A DNA stretch of 64,000 bases. It comes from an uncultured Lachnospiraceae bacterium (GTDB taxonomy: Bacteria; Bacillota; Clostridia; Lachnospirales; Lachnospiraceae). Under the pieces are notes generated by a model that was not told where the DNA came from, made no database searches, and saw nothing but the letters and a program-made list of their open reading frames with translations. Every line of letters starts with the position of its first letter. The stretch's first letter is position 1. The DNA lies in assembly GCA_900316625.1 (NCBI GenBank), contig ONDO01000001.1, positions 57,449 to 121,448 of the forward strand, read 5' to 3'. Below are positions 44,930-54,132 of this stretch, one piece after another. Position numbers and translations under genes: made by a program.

Positions 44930-46135
44930 TCAAACTTCGATTGCATCAAAAATCTCTTCCAGTGTCGTCTTCATAAGATCAATCTCTTCCTCTCCGACCA
45001 CCAGAGGAGGCAGAAGACGAAGAACATTACCACCTGCCGACAGGACCACGAGACCATGTTCGAGTCCCTTCGATACTACCTGTCCTACCGGAAGCTTTGT
45101 ATCCAGGAGCAGGCCCTGCATAAAGCCCATGCCGCGATGTCCCAGAACAAAATCATAACGTTCCGTAAGTTCATCCAGGCTCTTCTCCAGATAAGCGGTC
45201 GTTTTTTCCACATGCTCAGGAAGTTTCATCTCTTCCATGAGATCACAGACCTTAGACACTGCTGCGCATACCAGTGGATTGCCACCATAGGTCGTCCCAT
45301 GATCTCCCGGCTCCAAAGAATTCTCTGCTACACGATTTGTCACCAGAAAAGCTCCCACAGGGACACCACATCCCAGTGCCTTGGCCGAGGTCAGGATATC
45401 CGGTTTTACTCCATACTTCTGATAGGCAAAGAGACGACCCGACCGTCCCATGCCACACTGGATCTCGTCGAAGATCAGAAGGATGTCATGCTGATCACAG
45501 AGCTTACGAACGCCTTCGATGAAGGAAGCATCTGCCGGATAGATACCTCCCTCTCCCTGAATGGGTTCCATCAGAATCGCACAGGTCTTCTCATCCATCG
45601 CATCTTCCACGCTCTTCAGGTCGTTAAAGTTTGCAAACTTCACACCGCCCATGAGGGGATAGAAAGGCTCTCTGTAATGGTCTGTACCTGTTGCAGACAG
45701 GGCTCCCACGGTTCTTCCATGGAAACTGTGCTGCATGGCTATTATCTCATGGCCTGCATGCCCATCTCTTTTGAAAGCATACTTCTTGGCAACCTTAATC
45801 GCACCCTCGATGGCTTCTGCACCGGAATTAGTGAAGAAGATCTTATCCATACCAGATAACTTCGTCATCTTCTCCGCCGCCTCGATCATGGGTAGATGAT
45901 AATAGAGATTGGAAGTATGAGTCAGCTTGTCTACCTGTTCCTTCAGTGCATCCTGATAAGCCTTGTTGCCATAGCCGAGCGCCATAACACCAATTCCAGA
46001 ACCAAAGTCCAGATACTTCTTCCCATCTGTATCATAGAGATATACGCCTTCTCCATGGTCGAAGACCACGGGAAATCTGTTATAAACGTGGAACATACAC
46101 TCTTCTGCACGTGTAATATACTTTTCTTTTTCCAT
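44930..46135 (-). CDS. argD: Acetylornithine aminotransferase
   Basis: PLP-dependent class III aminotransferase of 401 residues that converts N-acetylglutamate semialdehyde to N-acetylornithine. Motifs are FTNSGAEAIEGAIKVAKKYA, SFHGRTVGALSATG, LIFDEIQCGMGRSG and the PLP lysine in LTSAKALGCGVPVGA. ATG at 46135 has AGGAG six bases upstream; the longer in-frame start overlaps the end of argB. It follows argB by 28 nt in the arginine operon. A related class III aminotransferase is possible by sequence, but the argJ-argB context settles it. Confidence 0.94.
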   Translation of the reverse strand: MEKEKYITRAEECMFHVYNRFPVVFDHGEGVYLYDTDGKKYLDFGSGIGVMALGYGNKAYQDALKEQVDKLTHTSNLYYHLPMIEAAEKMTKLSGMDKIFFTNSGAEAIEGAIKVAKKYAFKRDGHAGHEIIAMQHSFHGRTVGALSATGTDHYREPFYPLMGGVKFANFNDLKSVEDAMDEKTCAILMEPIQGEGGIYPADASFIEGVRKLCDQHDILLIFDEIQCGMGRSGRLFAYQKYGVKPDILTSAKALGCGVPVGAFLVTNRVAENSLEPGDHGTTYGGNPLVCAAVSKVCDLMEEMKLPEHVEKTTAYLEKSLDELTERYDFVLGHRGMGFMQGLLLDTKLPVGQVVSKGLEHGLVVLSAGGNVLRLLPPLVVGEEEIDLMKTTLEEIFDAIEV

Positions 46136-46163
46136 TGCTTTCTCCTGTCCCGCTGCCGAAATT

Positions 46164-47063
46164 CTAGTTCTCAGAATAACGTTCATCCTCATCTCGAATC
46201 AGAGCCGTTCCAATACCTCTGTTGGTGAAGAATTCCAAGAGCAGGCAATGAGCAACACGGCCATCTAAGATATGTACGCGGTTAACACCACTCTCCACTG
46301 CATCGATGCAGTTCTTCAGTTTCGGAAGCATACCACCACCAATAAAACCATCTTCGATCAGCTTCTTCGCCTCACTGATCGACATCTCTGAGATCAGAGT
46401 TGTCTTATCCGAAGGATCCTTGCAGACGCCTTCGATATCGGTAAGGAAGGCCAGTTTCTCTGCTGCAATGGCCTGTGCGATCGCACAGGCGGCATCATCT
46501 GCATTGATGTTATAGGTATTGAAATCATCATCTACACCGATAGGACAGATAATGGGGAGGAAATCCTTCTCTAAGAGGTCATATAAGATCTCAGGATTTA
46601 CCTTTTTCACTTCTCCAACGAAACCGATGTCCTGTCCATTCGACAACTTCTTATCGACTTCTAATAATTTTCCATCCTTACCGGAGATACCGATGGCATG
46701 AACACCTAAGGACTCCACCATCTGTACCAGGGACTTGTTGACGCGGTTCAGAACCATCTCTGCGATTTCCATGGTTGCTTCATCCGTAACACGAAGTCCA
46801 TTGATGAATTCCGGTGTCATGCCCGCCTTCTCTACCCAACGAGAGATTTCCTTACCGCCACCATGAACGATCACTGGCTTAAATCCTACTAATTTCAGCA
46901 GTGTACAGTCCTGGATCACCTGCTTCTTCAGATTCTCATCTACCATGGCAGATCCACCATACTTTACAACGATGATCTTGCGATTGAATCTCTGAATATA
47001 AGGAAGCGCCTCGATCAGGACACTGGCTTTCTCCATTACCTTTTCCATGCTATCTGTTTCCAT
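46164..47063 (-). CDS. argB: Acetylglutamate kinase
   Basis: Amino-acid kinase of 299 residues that phosphorylates N-acetylglutamate. [46 protein letters not shown] and [27 protein letters not shown] are conserved. The N-terminal helix ([21 protein letters not shown] region) is of the kind found in arginine-sensitive hexameric enzymes, so feedback inhibition by arginine is plausible. ATG at 47063 has GAGAGG upstream. It lies 122 nt downstream of argJ, the largest gap in the operon. Confidence 0.95.
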   Translation of the reverse strand: METDSMEKVMEKASVLIEALPYIQRFNRKIIVVKYGGSAMVDENLKKQVIQDCTLLKLVGFKPVIVHGGGKEISRWVEKAGMTPEFINGLRVTDEATMEIAEMVLNRVNKSLVQMVESLGVHAIGISGKDGKLLEVDKKLSNGQDIGFVGEVKKVNPEILYDLLEKDFLPIICPIGVDDDFNTYNINADDAACAIAQAIAAEKLAFLTDIEGVCKDPSDKTTLISEMSISEAKKLIEDGFIGGGMLPKLKNCIDAVESGVNRVHILDGRVAHCLLLEFFTNRGIGTALIRDEDERYSEN

Positions 47064-47185
47064 GAGTAACCTCTCTTCTTTTCTCCTGGATCACTATGAA
47101 TCTTATCTTTTCCCTTAACCCTTATATCTTATCCCGGGCCTGTATATCCCCGGTCCGCAGGATCTTCTGCCCCCATAGATCTGTC

Positions 47186-48412
47186 TTAAGAACGATAATC
47201 GGCATTGATCTTGACATAGTCATACGTCAGATCACATCCCCATGCAGTTGCGTCTGCTGAGCCATCCTTCATATCGCAGGTGCAGATAACTTCTTCCGCC
47301 GACAGGATCTGTGTCGCCTTTTCTTCGCTGTAATCGGTTGCTACACCATTCTCAATGATTTTCAGCTTGCCATTTACACTCTCGAAGTAGAGATCCACCC
47401 GTTCCGGATCGAAATTCACTCCACTGTAGCCCAGTGCACACAGGATTCTTCCCCAGTTCGCATCACGGCCGTAGATTGCAGCCTTGGTAAGATTTGAAGT
47501 AATAACAGACTTTGCAAGGATACGTGCATTCTCATCGCTGCTGGCATTCTTCACATGAACTTCCAGGAGGTGGGATGCTCCCTCACCATCTGCTGCCATC
47601 TGTCTTGCCAGGCTCTTGGTAAGGTACTGCAGAGCTTCCAGGAAGATGCCATATTCCTCTGAATCCTTCGTTACGATCTTGTTCTTCGCCTGTCCATTGG
47701 ACAGAATGATACAGGTATCGTTAGTGGAGGTATCTCCATCCACAGAGATCATATTGAAGGAATCCTTCACCGAAGTCTTCAGGGCTTCCAAGAGGGCCCA
47801 TTTTTCGATCTCACAGTCGGTCGTAATAAAGCAAAGCATGGTTCCCATGTTGGGATGAATCATGCCTGCACCCTTTGTCATTCCACCGATGGTACAGGTC
47901 TTTCCATCAATTTCGAAGGTCACCGCACATTCCTTTGGCCTGGTGTCCGTGGTCATGATTGCCTTTGCCGCAGCATGTCCTGCTTCTCTATCTGAAGAAA
48001 GCTTGGGCACCATGGCATCAATACCGGCCTCTAACTTCTCCATGGGAAGCTGCATTCCGATGACGCCGGTGGAGGCAACCAGAATGGAATCTGTCCGGAC
48101 ATCCAGAAGCTCTGCTGCCTTGTCTGCCGTCAGACGACAGCACTTTAAGCCTTCCATACCGGTACAGGCATTGGCGATTCCTGCATTTACGACAATTGCA
48201 TGGATATCCGCTGTATTGTCCGTACGCATACGGTCAAACTGTACCGGGGCAGCCTTCACCACGTTTTTGGTATAGGTTCCGGCAGATCTGCAAGGGCTGT
48301 CCGATACGATCATTGCCATATCATCCCTGCCCGTATACTTAATGCCTGCCGCTGTATTCGCTGCTTTAAACCCCTTTGCCGAGGTGACACCTCCATCGAT
48401 TACCTGAAACAT
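47186..48412 (-). CDS. argJ: Glutamate N-acetyltransferase / ornithine acetyltransferase
   Basis: ArgJ, 408 residues, recycles the acetyl group from N-acetylornithine to glutamate. It self-cleaves before the nucleophile Thr191 in KGAGMIHPNMGTMLCF; the motif normally reads PNMATML, so only one small residue differs. STNDTCIILSNG and YGRDANWGRILCALGYSG are also conserved. Whether it is bifunctional (also using acetyl-CoA) cannot be told from sequence. It lies 11 nt after a GNAT gene and ahead of argB. No argC is in the cluster. Confidence 0.94.
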   Translation of the reverse strand: MFQVIDGGVTSAKGFKAANTAAGIKYTGRDDMAMIVSDSPCRSAGTYTKNVVKAAPVQFDRMRTDNTADIHAIVVNAGIANACTGMEGLKCCRLTADKAAELLDVRTDSILVASTGVIGMQLPMEKLEAGIDAMVPKLSSDREAGHAAAKAIMTTDTRPKECAVTFEIDGKTCTIGGMTKGAGMIHPNMGTMLCFITTDCEIEKWALLEALKTSVKDSFNMISVDGDTSTNDTCIILSNGQAKNKIVTKDSEEYGIFLEALQYLTKSLARQMAADGEGASHLLEVHVKNASSDENARILAKSVITSNLTKAAIYGRDANWGRILCALGYSGVNFDPERVDLYFESVNGKLKIIENGVATDYSEEKATQILSAEEVICTCDMKDGSADATAWGCDLTYDYVKINADYRS

Positions 48413-48423
48413 ATATGCCTCCT

Positions 48424-48906
48424 TTAAGCATTGAATCTCGTAATATTATCTTCATTCAGAATGAATTCATACTGGTTTAAGTCCTGACGTCTTGTCCAGC
48501 CTTCTGCATTCCAGAACTGATTGCCAACTTCATTATTCATAAATGCGACCAGAGAAATCTTCGAAACCTGTTCTCTCTGCAGGGCCCGCATACAGAAGGT
48601 TACCATCTCCTTACCGATGCCATGTTTTCTGCAATCCTCTCTGACACAGACATGATAGAAGCAGGCCGTCCTTCCATCATGTCCACAGAGAATCGAGCCA
48701 ACGACCTCTCCTGCTTTCTCTGCAACCACGCTACATCCAGGATTTCTCTTCAGGAAACGTAGAACGCCCTCGTAAGAATCGTCTACGCTTCGAATTGCAA
48801 AGCCATGAATGCTCATCCAGAGTTCATGAACCGCTTCGAAATCTTCCGGACGCATCTCTCTTAAACTGATTCCATTGATTCCGTAGAATGTATCTCTTTT
48901 ATCCAT
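48424..48906 (-). CDS. GNAT family N-acetyltransferase, first gene of the arg operon
   Basis: A 160-residue acetyltransferase. LREMRPEDFEAVHELW is the N-terminal GNAT strand-helix, and VCVREDCRKHGIGKEMVTF holds the acetyl-CoA pyrophosphate loop (R-K-H-G-I-G). It lies 11 nt upstream of argJ and appears to head the argJBD operon. Its substrate is unknown. A role as a separate N-acetylglutamate synthase is attractive given the position, but the sequence resembles generic GNATs rather than ArgA, so this is only inference. The ribosome-binding site (AAGAGA) is weak. Confidence 0.85.
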   Translation of the reverse strand: MDKRDTFYGINGISLREMRPEDFEAVHELWMSIHGFAIRSVDDSYEGVLRFLKRNPGCSVVAEKAGEVVGSILCGHDGRTACFYHVCVREDCRKHGIGKEMVTFCMRALQREQVSKISLVAFMNNEVGNQFWNAEGWTRRQDLNQYEFILNEDNITRFNA

Positions 48907-49163
48907 ATGTATCTCTTTTTTCTTTTCCGGTGAAATTGCATCTTCGATCCGTATAGAAAACGGGAATAGACGCTCTATTCAAAGTATATTCCTTCATTCA
49001 GCAGAAATCTAACAAAAGGAAGGCCTTCTGTCACATTTGTTTTGCAATAAAAGAAAGTATTTCTCTTATGTTTTGCATTATTATACATATCATCATGCAT
49101 AGATTCAATGTTATTCTGCACAATAATTTATATTTATGCATTAATAATTGTATAAATTTGCAC

Positions 49164-49192
49164 TTGTTTCAAAAGTAGGCATGTAGTATATT
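49164..49192 (+). promoter_or_regulatory. Promoter of argG
   Basis: TTGTTT (49164-49169), 17-nt spacer, TATATT (49187-49192). Candidate ARG boxes lie just upstream. The leader is about 80 nt. Confidence 0.55.
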
Positions 49193-49202
49193 CTGTCTAT
49201 AG

Positions 49203-49245
49203 CTTCTGTTTTGCTCTACATTTACGAAGGAAAACAGAAGTAGAG
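49203..49245 (+). promoter_or_regulatory. Leader hairpin of argG
   Basis: CTTCTGTTTT (49203-49212) pairs perfectly with AAAACAGAAG (49231-49240). CTCTAC in its loop (49214-49219) is complementary to GTAGAG just outside (49240-49245), so a pseudoknot or an alternative fold is possible. Confidence 0.45.
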
Positions 49246-49279
49246 AAAACAGGAATGTAATAAGGAAAAGAGGATTCAC

Positions 49280-50512
49280 ATGGCAAAGGATAAAGTTGTA
49301 CTCGCTTACTCCGGTGGACTTGATACGACGGCGATCATCCCCTGGCTGAAGGAAAATTATAATTATGACGTTGTCTGCTGTTGCGTCGACTGCGGACAGG
49401 GTGAAGAGCTCGATGGACTCGAAGAGCGTGCCAAGATGAGTGGTGCAAGCAAGCTCTACATCGAGGATATTACCGATGAATTCGCAGAGGACTACATTGT
49501 TCCCTGCGTTATGGCGGATGCTGTTTACGAGAACAAGTACCTTCTGGGAACTTCCATGGCTCGTCCTGGTATTGCCAAGAAGTTAGTTGAGATTGCCCGC
49601 AAGGAGAATGCGGTTGCCATCTGCCACGGCGCTACCGGTAAGGGTAACGACCAGATTCGTTTTGAGCTGGGCATCAAGGCTCTGGCTCCTGATATCAAGA
49701 TCATTGCTCCCTGGAGGGATGATAAGTGGAACATGCAGTCTCGTCAGGATGAGATCGACTATGCCAAAGCACATGGCATTCACCTGCCCTTCTCTGTCGA
49801 CCAGTCTTACAGCCGTGACCGTAACCTCTGGCACATCTCCCATGAGGGTCTCGAACTCGAAGATCCTTCCTGCGAGCCTGACTATAAGCATCTGTTAGTT
49901 CTTACCACTCCTCCGGAAGAAGCTCCGAATGAACCTGAGTATGTCACCATGACCTTCGAAGCTGGTGTACCTACTTCTGTGAATGGCAATAAGATGAAGC
50001 CGGCAGATATCATTCGCGAACTGAACCGCCTCGGTGGTAAGCATGGTATCGGTATCATTGATATCGTTGAGAACCGCGTTGTTGGTATGAAGTCCCGTGG
50101 TGTCTATGAGACTCCTGGCGGAACCATCCTCATGGAAGCACATCGTCAGCTCGAGGAACTCTGCCTGGATCGTGATACGCTTGCTGTCAAGAAGGACCTC
50201 GGCAATCGTTTGGCTCAGGTCGTATACGAAGGCAAGTGGTTCACTCCTCTCTGCGATGCTCTGCAGGCTTTCGTGAAATCCACCCAGAAGTATGTTACCG
50301 GAGAAGTGAAGTTCAAGCTCTACAAGGGTAACATCATCAGGGCTGGTGAGACCTCTCCTTACTCTCTCTACAATGAATCTCTTGCATCCTTCACTACCGG
50401 TGATCTCTATGACCATCACGATGCAGAAGGCTTCATCACCCTCTTCGGTCTGCCCCTCAAGGTGCGTGCCATGAAGATGATGGAAGTGGAAGAGAAAAAG
50501 AACGCAAAATAA
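49280..50512 (+). CDS. argG: Argininosuccinate synthase
   Basis: Joins citrulline and aspartate using ATP, 410 residues. The PP-loop VVLAYSGGLDTTAIIPWL is at residues 5-22, followed by VCCCVDCGQGEELDGL, ICHGATGKGNDQIRFE, the citrulline-binding KGVYETPGG-like block (SRGVYETPGGTILMEAHRQ) and LYNESLASF. AGAGGA precedes the ATG. It is divergent from the argJBD operon; argH is not in the window. A bidirectional terminator follows. Confidence 0.97.
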   Translation: MAKDKVVLAYSGGLDTTAIIPWLKENYNYDVVCCCVDCGQGEELDGLEERAKMSGASKLYIEDITDEFAEDYIVPCVMADAVYENKYLLGTSMARPGIAKKLVEIARKENAVAICHGATGKGNDQIRFELGIKALAPDIKIIAPWRDDKWNMQSRQDEIDYAKAHGIHLPFSVDQSYSRDRNLWHISHEGLELEDPSCEPDYKHLLVLTTPPEEAPNEPEYVTMTFEAGVPTSVNGNKMKPADIIRELNRLGGKHGIGIIDIVENRVVGMKSRGVYETPGGTILMEAHRQLEELCLDRDTLAVKKDLGNRLAQVVYEGKWFTPLCDALQAFVKSTQKYVTGEVKFKLYKGNIIRAGETSPYSLYNESLASFTTGDLYDHHDAEGFITLFGLPLKVRAMKMMEVEEKKNAK

Positions 50513-50532
50513 ATTCGAATCATTATATCAGA

Positions 50533-50556
50533 TGTCGCATGCAGGAGCGTGCGACA
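50533..50556 (+). terminator. Hairpin downstream of argG
   Basis: TGTCGCATGC (50533-50542) pairs with GCGTGCGACA (50547-50556), one wobble, 4-nt loop. There is no long T tract, so it may be an RNA-stability hairpin ahead of the stronger terminator at 50563. Confidence 0.5.
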
Positions 50557-50562
50557 TTCGAT

Positions 50563-50599
50563 AAAAAGAGTGCCGATCCAGATGGACCGGCACTCTTTT
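50563..50599. terminator. Bidirectional terminator between argG and the double-receiver gene
   Basis: AAAAGAGTGCCG (50564-50575) pairs with CGGCACTCTTTT (50588-50599) around a 12-nt loop. The minus strand reads into T5. It ends both argG and the metA-signalling run. Confidence 0.85.
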
Positions 50600-50612
50600 C
50601 ATATGGTAAGGA

Positions 50613-51371
50613 TCACTGTCCTCTCTTTTCAAAAAACTCAGCGATGGCATTTAAGATCTTAAAACCACTCATGCTTTTCAGGAGATATCCATCCGGCTTC
50701 AGGTCTAGAAGCTTCATGACCGTTTTCTTATCAGACTTACCGGTGAGGAAGAACACTGGAATGTCTTCGGTATAAGCTTCAGAGCGAATCATCTCCAGGA
50801 CGGTAGAGCCATCGACAACCGGCATCTCATAATCCAGGAGGATCAGGTCCACATCATGCTTGGACAAGAAGGAGAGCGCAGCTGCACCGGAATTCACCGG
50901 CGTCACATTATATTTCTCTGACAGCCAGTTCTGAACAGTTCTTAAATACATGCCATCATCATCGACGACAAGAATTCTCTTTCGCTCATCTTCTACCTTC
51001 TGCTCATCCTCAAGAAGCTTCACCGAATGCAGGAGCTCCCGGAGATTCAACGGACGCAGCAAAGTCTTTCGAACCATGGGTTCGGGTACAATATGATAAA
51101 ACTCATTACGCTCTTCCAAAGAACCGATGAATAAAAGAACATCTCCATCCTCAATAACCTGGTCTTTCAGATACAATAGGGCTTTCTTCTCACGAAGAAG
51201 TTCCTCACTTCCATAAACGATTACAAGGCTGGGGAGGTTACTGAATCGTTTGATCTCATCGATATCCGGAAAAATAGCCTCTACGTTGTAATGTGCTTCC
51301 GTAAGGTGATCTTCAAGTGTGCTGACAAGGAATGTTTCTCTGGATCTTACAATAACAACAGAGCGAAACAT
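50613..51371 (-). CDS. Double-receiver protein (degenerate REC + intact REC), no output domain
   Basis: A 252-residue protein. Residues 1-120 look like a receiver that has lost its chemistry: the phospho-Asp position is within LVIVYGSEEL, with no acidic pocket. Residues 131-250 are a complete receiver with acidic residues Asp137-139, phospho-acceptor Asp180 (LLDYEMPVVDG), Thr210 and Lys232. There is no DNA-binding or enzymatic output. It begins two bases after the stop of the FIST hybrid, so it is the natural acceptor of phosphate from that protein. The terminator at 50563 follows. Confidence 0.85.
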   Translation of the reverse strand: MFRSVVIVRSRETFLVSTLEDHLTEAHYNVEAIFPDIDEIKRFSNLPSLVIVYGSEELLREKKALLYLKDQVIEDGDVLLFIGSLEERNEFYHIVPEPMVRKTLLRPLNLRELLHSVKLLEDEQKVEDERKRILVVDDDGMYLRTVQNWLSEKYNVTPVNSGAAALSFLSKHDVDLILLDYEMPVVDGSTVLEMIRSEAYTEDIPVFFLTGKSDKKTVMKLLDLKPDGYLLKSMSGFKILNAIAEFFEKRGQ

Positions 51372-51372
51372 C

Positions 51373-54117
51373 TTACCCCTCCTTTCCTTTCTCTAATATC
51401 TCTAACACGCCATCATGATCCATGTGGTTGAGACGTTTCTTTAGCTCCTCATACATTGCTTTCCCGCTCTCGGGGATTTCATATTCCTCAAGGGTTTTCA
51501 TCACATCATCAGCGCTTATAGTGTCAAAAGCTGAGACAAATTCATAGATGGCATCGTAAGCTTCTTTAAGATACTCTAAATCGATTGCTTTCTTCTGTTT
51601 TACATCTTCCCTGGGAAGTAGTTTCTTCAGAAGAAGCACCCGGTCCTCCACCTCCTGCTTTAGAGCCGGCAGCCTTCTGGCAATGGCTTTTGCATCTTCC
51701 GCATCTCCGAGGTGCTCTAACTCCTGAGAATACTTAGACAGATCCATGGCTCCGGCGATTCTTGACTCTGTCTTAAAAGCATGAATTTTGATGGTGAAAT
51801 TCTTCAGATCATTCTTACGGAAGAACTGAACAATCTCATTGATATGCTCTACCGCCTCTGCCACATAGGTCTTGAGGAGTCCCAGATACTGCTCTGCATC
51901 TCCACAATACCCAATTGCAGCCGCAAGGTCCATACCCTCGATCTTCGAAATCTCACGGAAGATCTCAGCCTCTCCATCTGACATATTCCGGATCAATTCT
52001 TCCAGAGAGGCATGTTCTTCCTCGATACCATCTACGCCACTCAGTTTTCTCGACACCTCTTTTGGCTGCAGAAGAACCACCTTCTCCGAAGGCAGGTGTT
52101 CTCTTACTGTATCCTCGAGAGTCTTGATGGTAACCGGTTTGGCAAGATAGTCATCAAAACCAGCTTCCAGGAACTTCTCACGCATTCCAACAATAGCATC
52201 CGCTGTCAGAGCGATAATGGGAAGGCTCGGACGGGACTTCATCTTCGAAGGATCCATCTGGCGGACAAATTGCAGGGTCTCCGTTCCGGTCATCTCCGGC
52301 ATGCAGTAATCCATCAGTACAAGATCATATTCCTTATCCGTTAAAGCATCGATGGCTTCTCTTCCAGACCTGACCAAATCCACATGAATATCACACTGCT
52401 GCAGCATAGCTTTAATCACAGTCAGATTGATCTCGGTGTCATCTACCACCAGAACTCTGGCATTAGGTGCACGGAAAGGATAGCGCACCTCCTTCACGCG
52501 TTTAGAACGTGCCTGGGCAGCTTCTTCCTTGAAGAGTTGAACCAGTTCAGCATCTGACAGGTTTCCTTCCCTTTCCTTTTCCATTCCCCGCCTTGCATTC
52601 TCTTCAATCTTCTTTTCATCCAGAAGGCCATTTACAATTCCAAGAAGGATATTCGCTGCATCCCGGATATGCTCTGCATTGGATAGGGTCTGCTTCTCCT
52701 TGGTATCTCTTAAAGTCACTTCATTCATTCCCAGAATCGCTGTAATCGGTGTACGAATCTCATGAGACAGATCGACAAGGAAGCGGGACTTGGCTTCATT
52801 CTCCGCTTTTTCTGCTTCGAGCTTCTGCTCGAGCATGCTTTCCTTCTGTCGTTCATTTACCGCTACAAGTTCTGCAGTGGAAGTCTGCATGAAGTGAGCC
52901 ATACGGTCGTAGAGAGGTGTCCTGCCAGAAGCATCTAACATATTTTCATTCTTCTCCAGCACTTCCTTCCGGGTCGCCTGGGTCATATGCTCCTTCATGG
53001 CAAGAGAAACCATGGCACAGTTCAGGATCATGAGTCTGCCACAATGCATATAGAGTTCACCGAAGCCAGAGCATCCGGTCACTTCCGGAAGAACCGCACG
53101 ATAGAAGTCCAGTTCCTTCTTCTGATCATCTGCCAGATACATCTGACGATTGACACAGATGGACAAGAGAAGAGCTTCCGGAGCAAATTCATTGATGACA
53201 AGTGCATTTCTTCTGGAGCCGTTGATCAACTCCCCTACGCTTCCCATAGACAAGCGCATCTTCTCTCCTTCTTTCAGATCGGAAGGAAAGAGAACCGAAC
53301 CATCCGGTGTATTCAAAAGTGCTGCTCTTGCTACATCGAGCCCCTCTCTTCTTACGATCAGAGGAAACTCCATCAGGTTAAGAGCAAGATTATCATTTAC
53401 AGGCACACCTAAGTAATGTGAGAGAACCTCTGCAGCGGGTCGATGATCAATCTCAGCAAGGAAGCCACCCGGCTTCATCTTCGTAATGGTATGTTCTACT
53501 CCCACGGGCTTCCAGCCGGTGGTAACACGACACTGTGCTCTCAGATACTTCCCATGGAAGATAACAGCAACAACGCCTTCCATCATCACATGATCGCCAA
53601 TGACAAAATAATTCTGATTTGATCTATCCGAGATCGATGAAGAGGAGAAATATCCACTCACGCAGATGTTCTCATTTTTAAAATGGACATTTTCTGCAAA
53701 TCGTCCCGGATCAGACATGACTATTCCGTCTGCAATAATACGGATTGCTTTTACATCATCCATTGCATCTACAAACTGCGACAGTGAAGCCGCGATTTCT
53801 TCTTCGCTGGCTCCCTTTTCAGATTTGAAAATATTACACCTCGCGGTGTCCAAGAAGAGAAAAGACAAAAGAATGGAGTGGAAAGCCTGTACGCCTCCTC
53901 CTACCTCCATAGTGGTGGTAGAACCGGCAACCATCACTCCGGGAATCGTCGTCCGGATTCTCTGAACGATGCGCTCTATCTCCTCCGGATGCCGGGTCAG
54001 ACCTGTCATAATCTCGCAGTAGATGTCACCACGAACTCCGGCAGACTCTAACACAACCTGACGCAGGATATCATCAAGTTCTGTCTCACTCTGAATCATA
54101 TAGGAAAGTTGTCGCAC
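51373..54117 (-). CDS. FIST-HisKA-REC-HPt hybrid signalling protein without an ATPase domain
   Basis: A 914-residue soluble protein. Residues ~1-390 are a FIST sensory domain (GVMVAGSTTTMEVGGGVQAF, RVTTGWKPVG, DHRPAAEVLSHYLG, NDNLALNLMEFPLIVRR). A coiled coil leads to the DHp helix with His452 in LVDLSHEIRTPITAILGMNE. Only about 50 residues separate the end of DHp (~503) from the receiver (553-672, Asp603, Lys660), so the HATPase domain with N, G1, F and G2 boxes is absent. An HPt domain follows, with His779 in IHAFKTESRIAGA. The start is GTG at 54117 with GGAG six bases upstream. It lies 15 nt after the cNMP-domain gene. Confidence 0.88.
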   Translation of the reverse strand: MRQLSYMIQSETELDDILRQVVLESAGVRGDIYCEIMTGLTRHPEEIERIVQRIRTTIPGVMVAGSTTTMEVGGGVQAFHSILLSFLFLDTARCNIFKSEKGASEEEIAASLSQFVDAMDDVKAIRIIADGIVMSDPGRFAENVHFKNENICVSGYFSSSSISDRSNQNYFVIGDHVMMEGVVAVIFHGKYLRAQCRVTTGWKPVGVEHTITKMKPGGFLAEIDHRPAAEVLSHYLGVPVNDNLALNLMEFPLIVRREGLDVARAALLNTPDGSVLFPSDLKEGEKMRLSMGSVGELINGSRRNALVINEFAPEALLLSICVNRQMYLADDQKKELDFYRAVLPEVTGCSGFGELYMHCGRLMILNCAMVSLAMKEHMTQATRKEVLEKNENMLDASGRTPLYDRMAHFMQTSTAELVAVNERQKESMLEQKLEAEKAENEAKSRFLVDLSHEIRTPITAILGMNEVTLRDTKEKQTLSNAEHIRDAANILLGIVNGLLDEKKIEENARRGMEKEREGNLSDAELVQLFKEEAAQARSKRVKEVRYPFRAPNARVLVVDDTEINLTVIKAMLQQCDIHVDLVRSGREAIDALTDKEYDLVLMDYCMPEMTGTETLQFVRQMDPSKMKSRPSLPIIALTADAIVGMREKFLEAGFDDYLAKPVTIKTLEDTVREHLPSEKVVLLQPKEVSRKLSGVDGIEEEHASLEELIRNMSDGEAEIFREISKIEGMDLAAAIGYCGDAEQYLGLLKTYVAEAVEHINEIVQFFRKNDLKNFTIKIHAFKTESRIAGAMDLSKYSQELEHLGDAEDAKAIARRLPALKQEVEDRVLLLKKLLPREDVKQKKAIDLEYLKEAYDAIYEFVSAFDTISADDVMKTLEEYEIPESGKAMYEELKKRLNHMDHDGVLEILEKGKEG

Positions 54118-54132
54118 CTTGTTCTCCTAACT

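Larger units (their letters stand above)
48907..49279. promoter_or_regulatory. Divergent control region between the argJBD operon and argG
   Basis: This 373-nt AT-rich intergenic region has no gene. It holds a palindrome GAATAGA-CGC-TCTATTC (48964-48980) in the leader of the GNAT-argJ side; a TGCAT-TATT-ATACA element (49074-49087) that matches the ArgR/AhrC box pattern TGMAT-N4-ATKCA with one mismatch; a second imperfect palindrome around 49135-49155; the argG promoter; and the argG leader hairpin. ArgR control from here is inferred. Confidence 0.45.
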
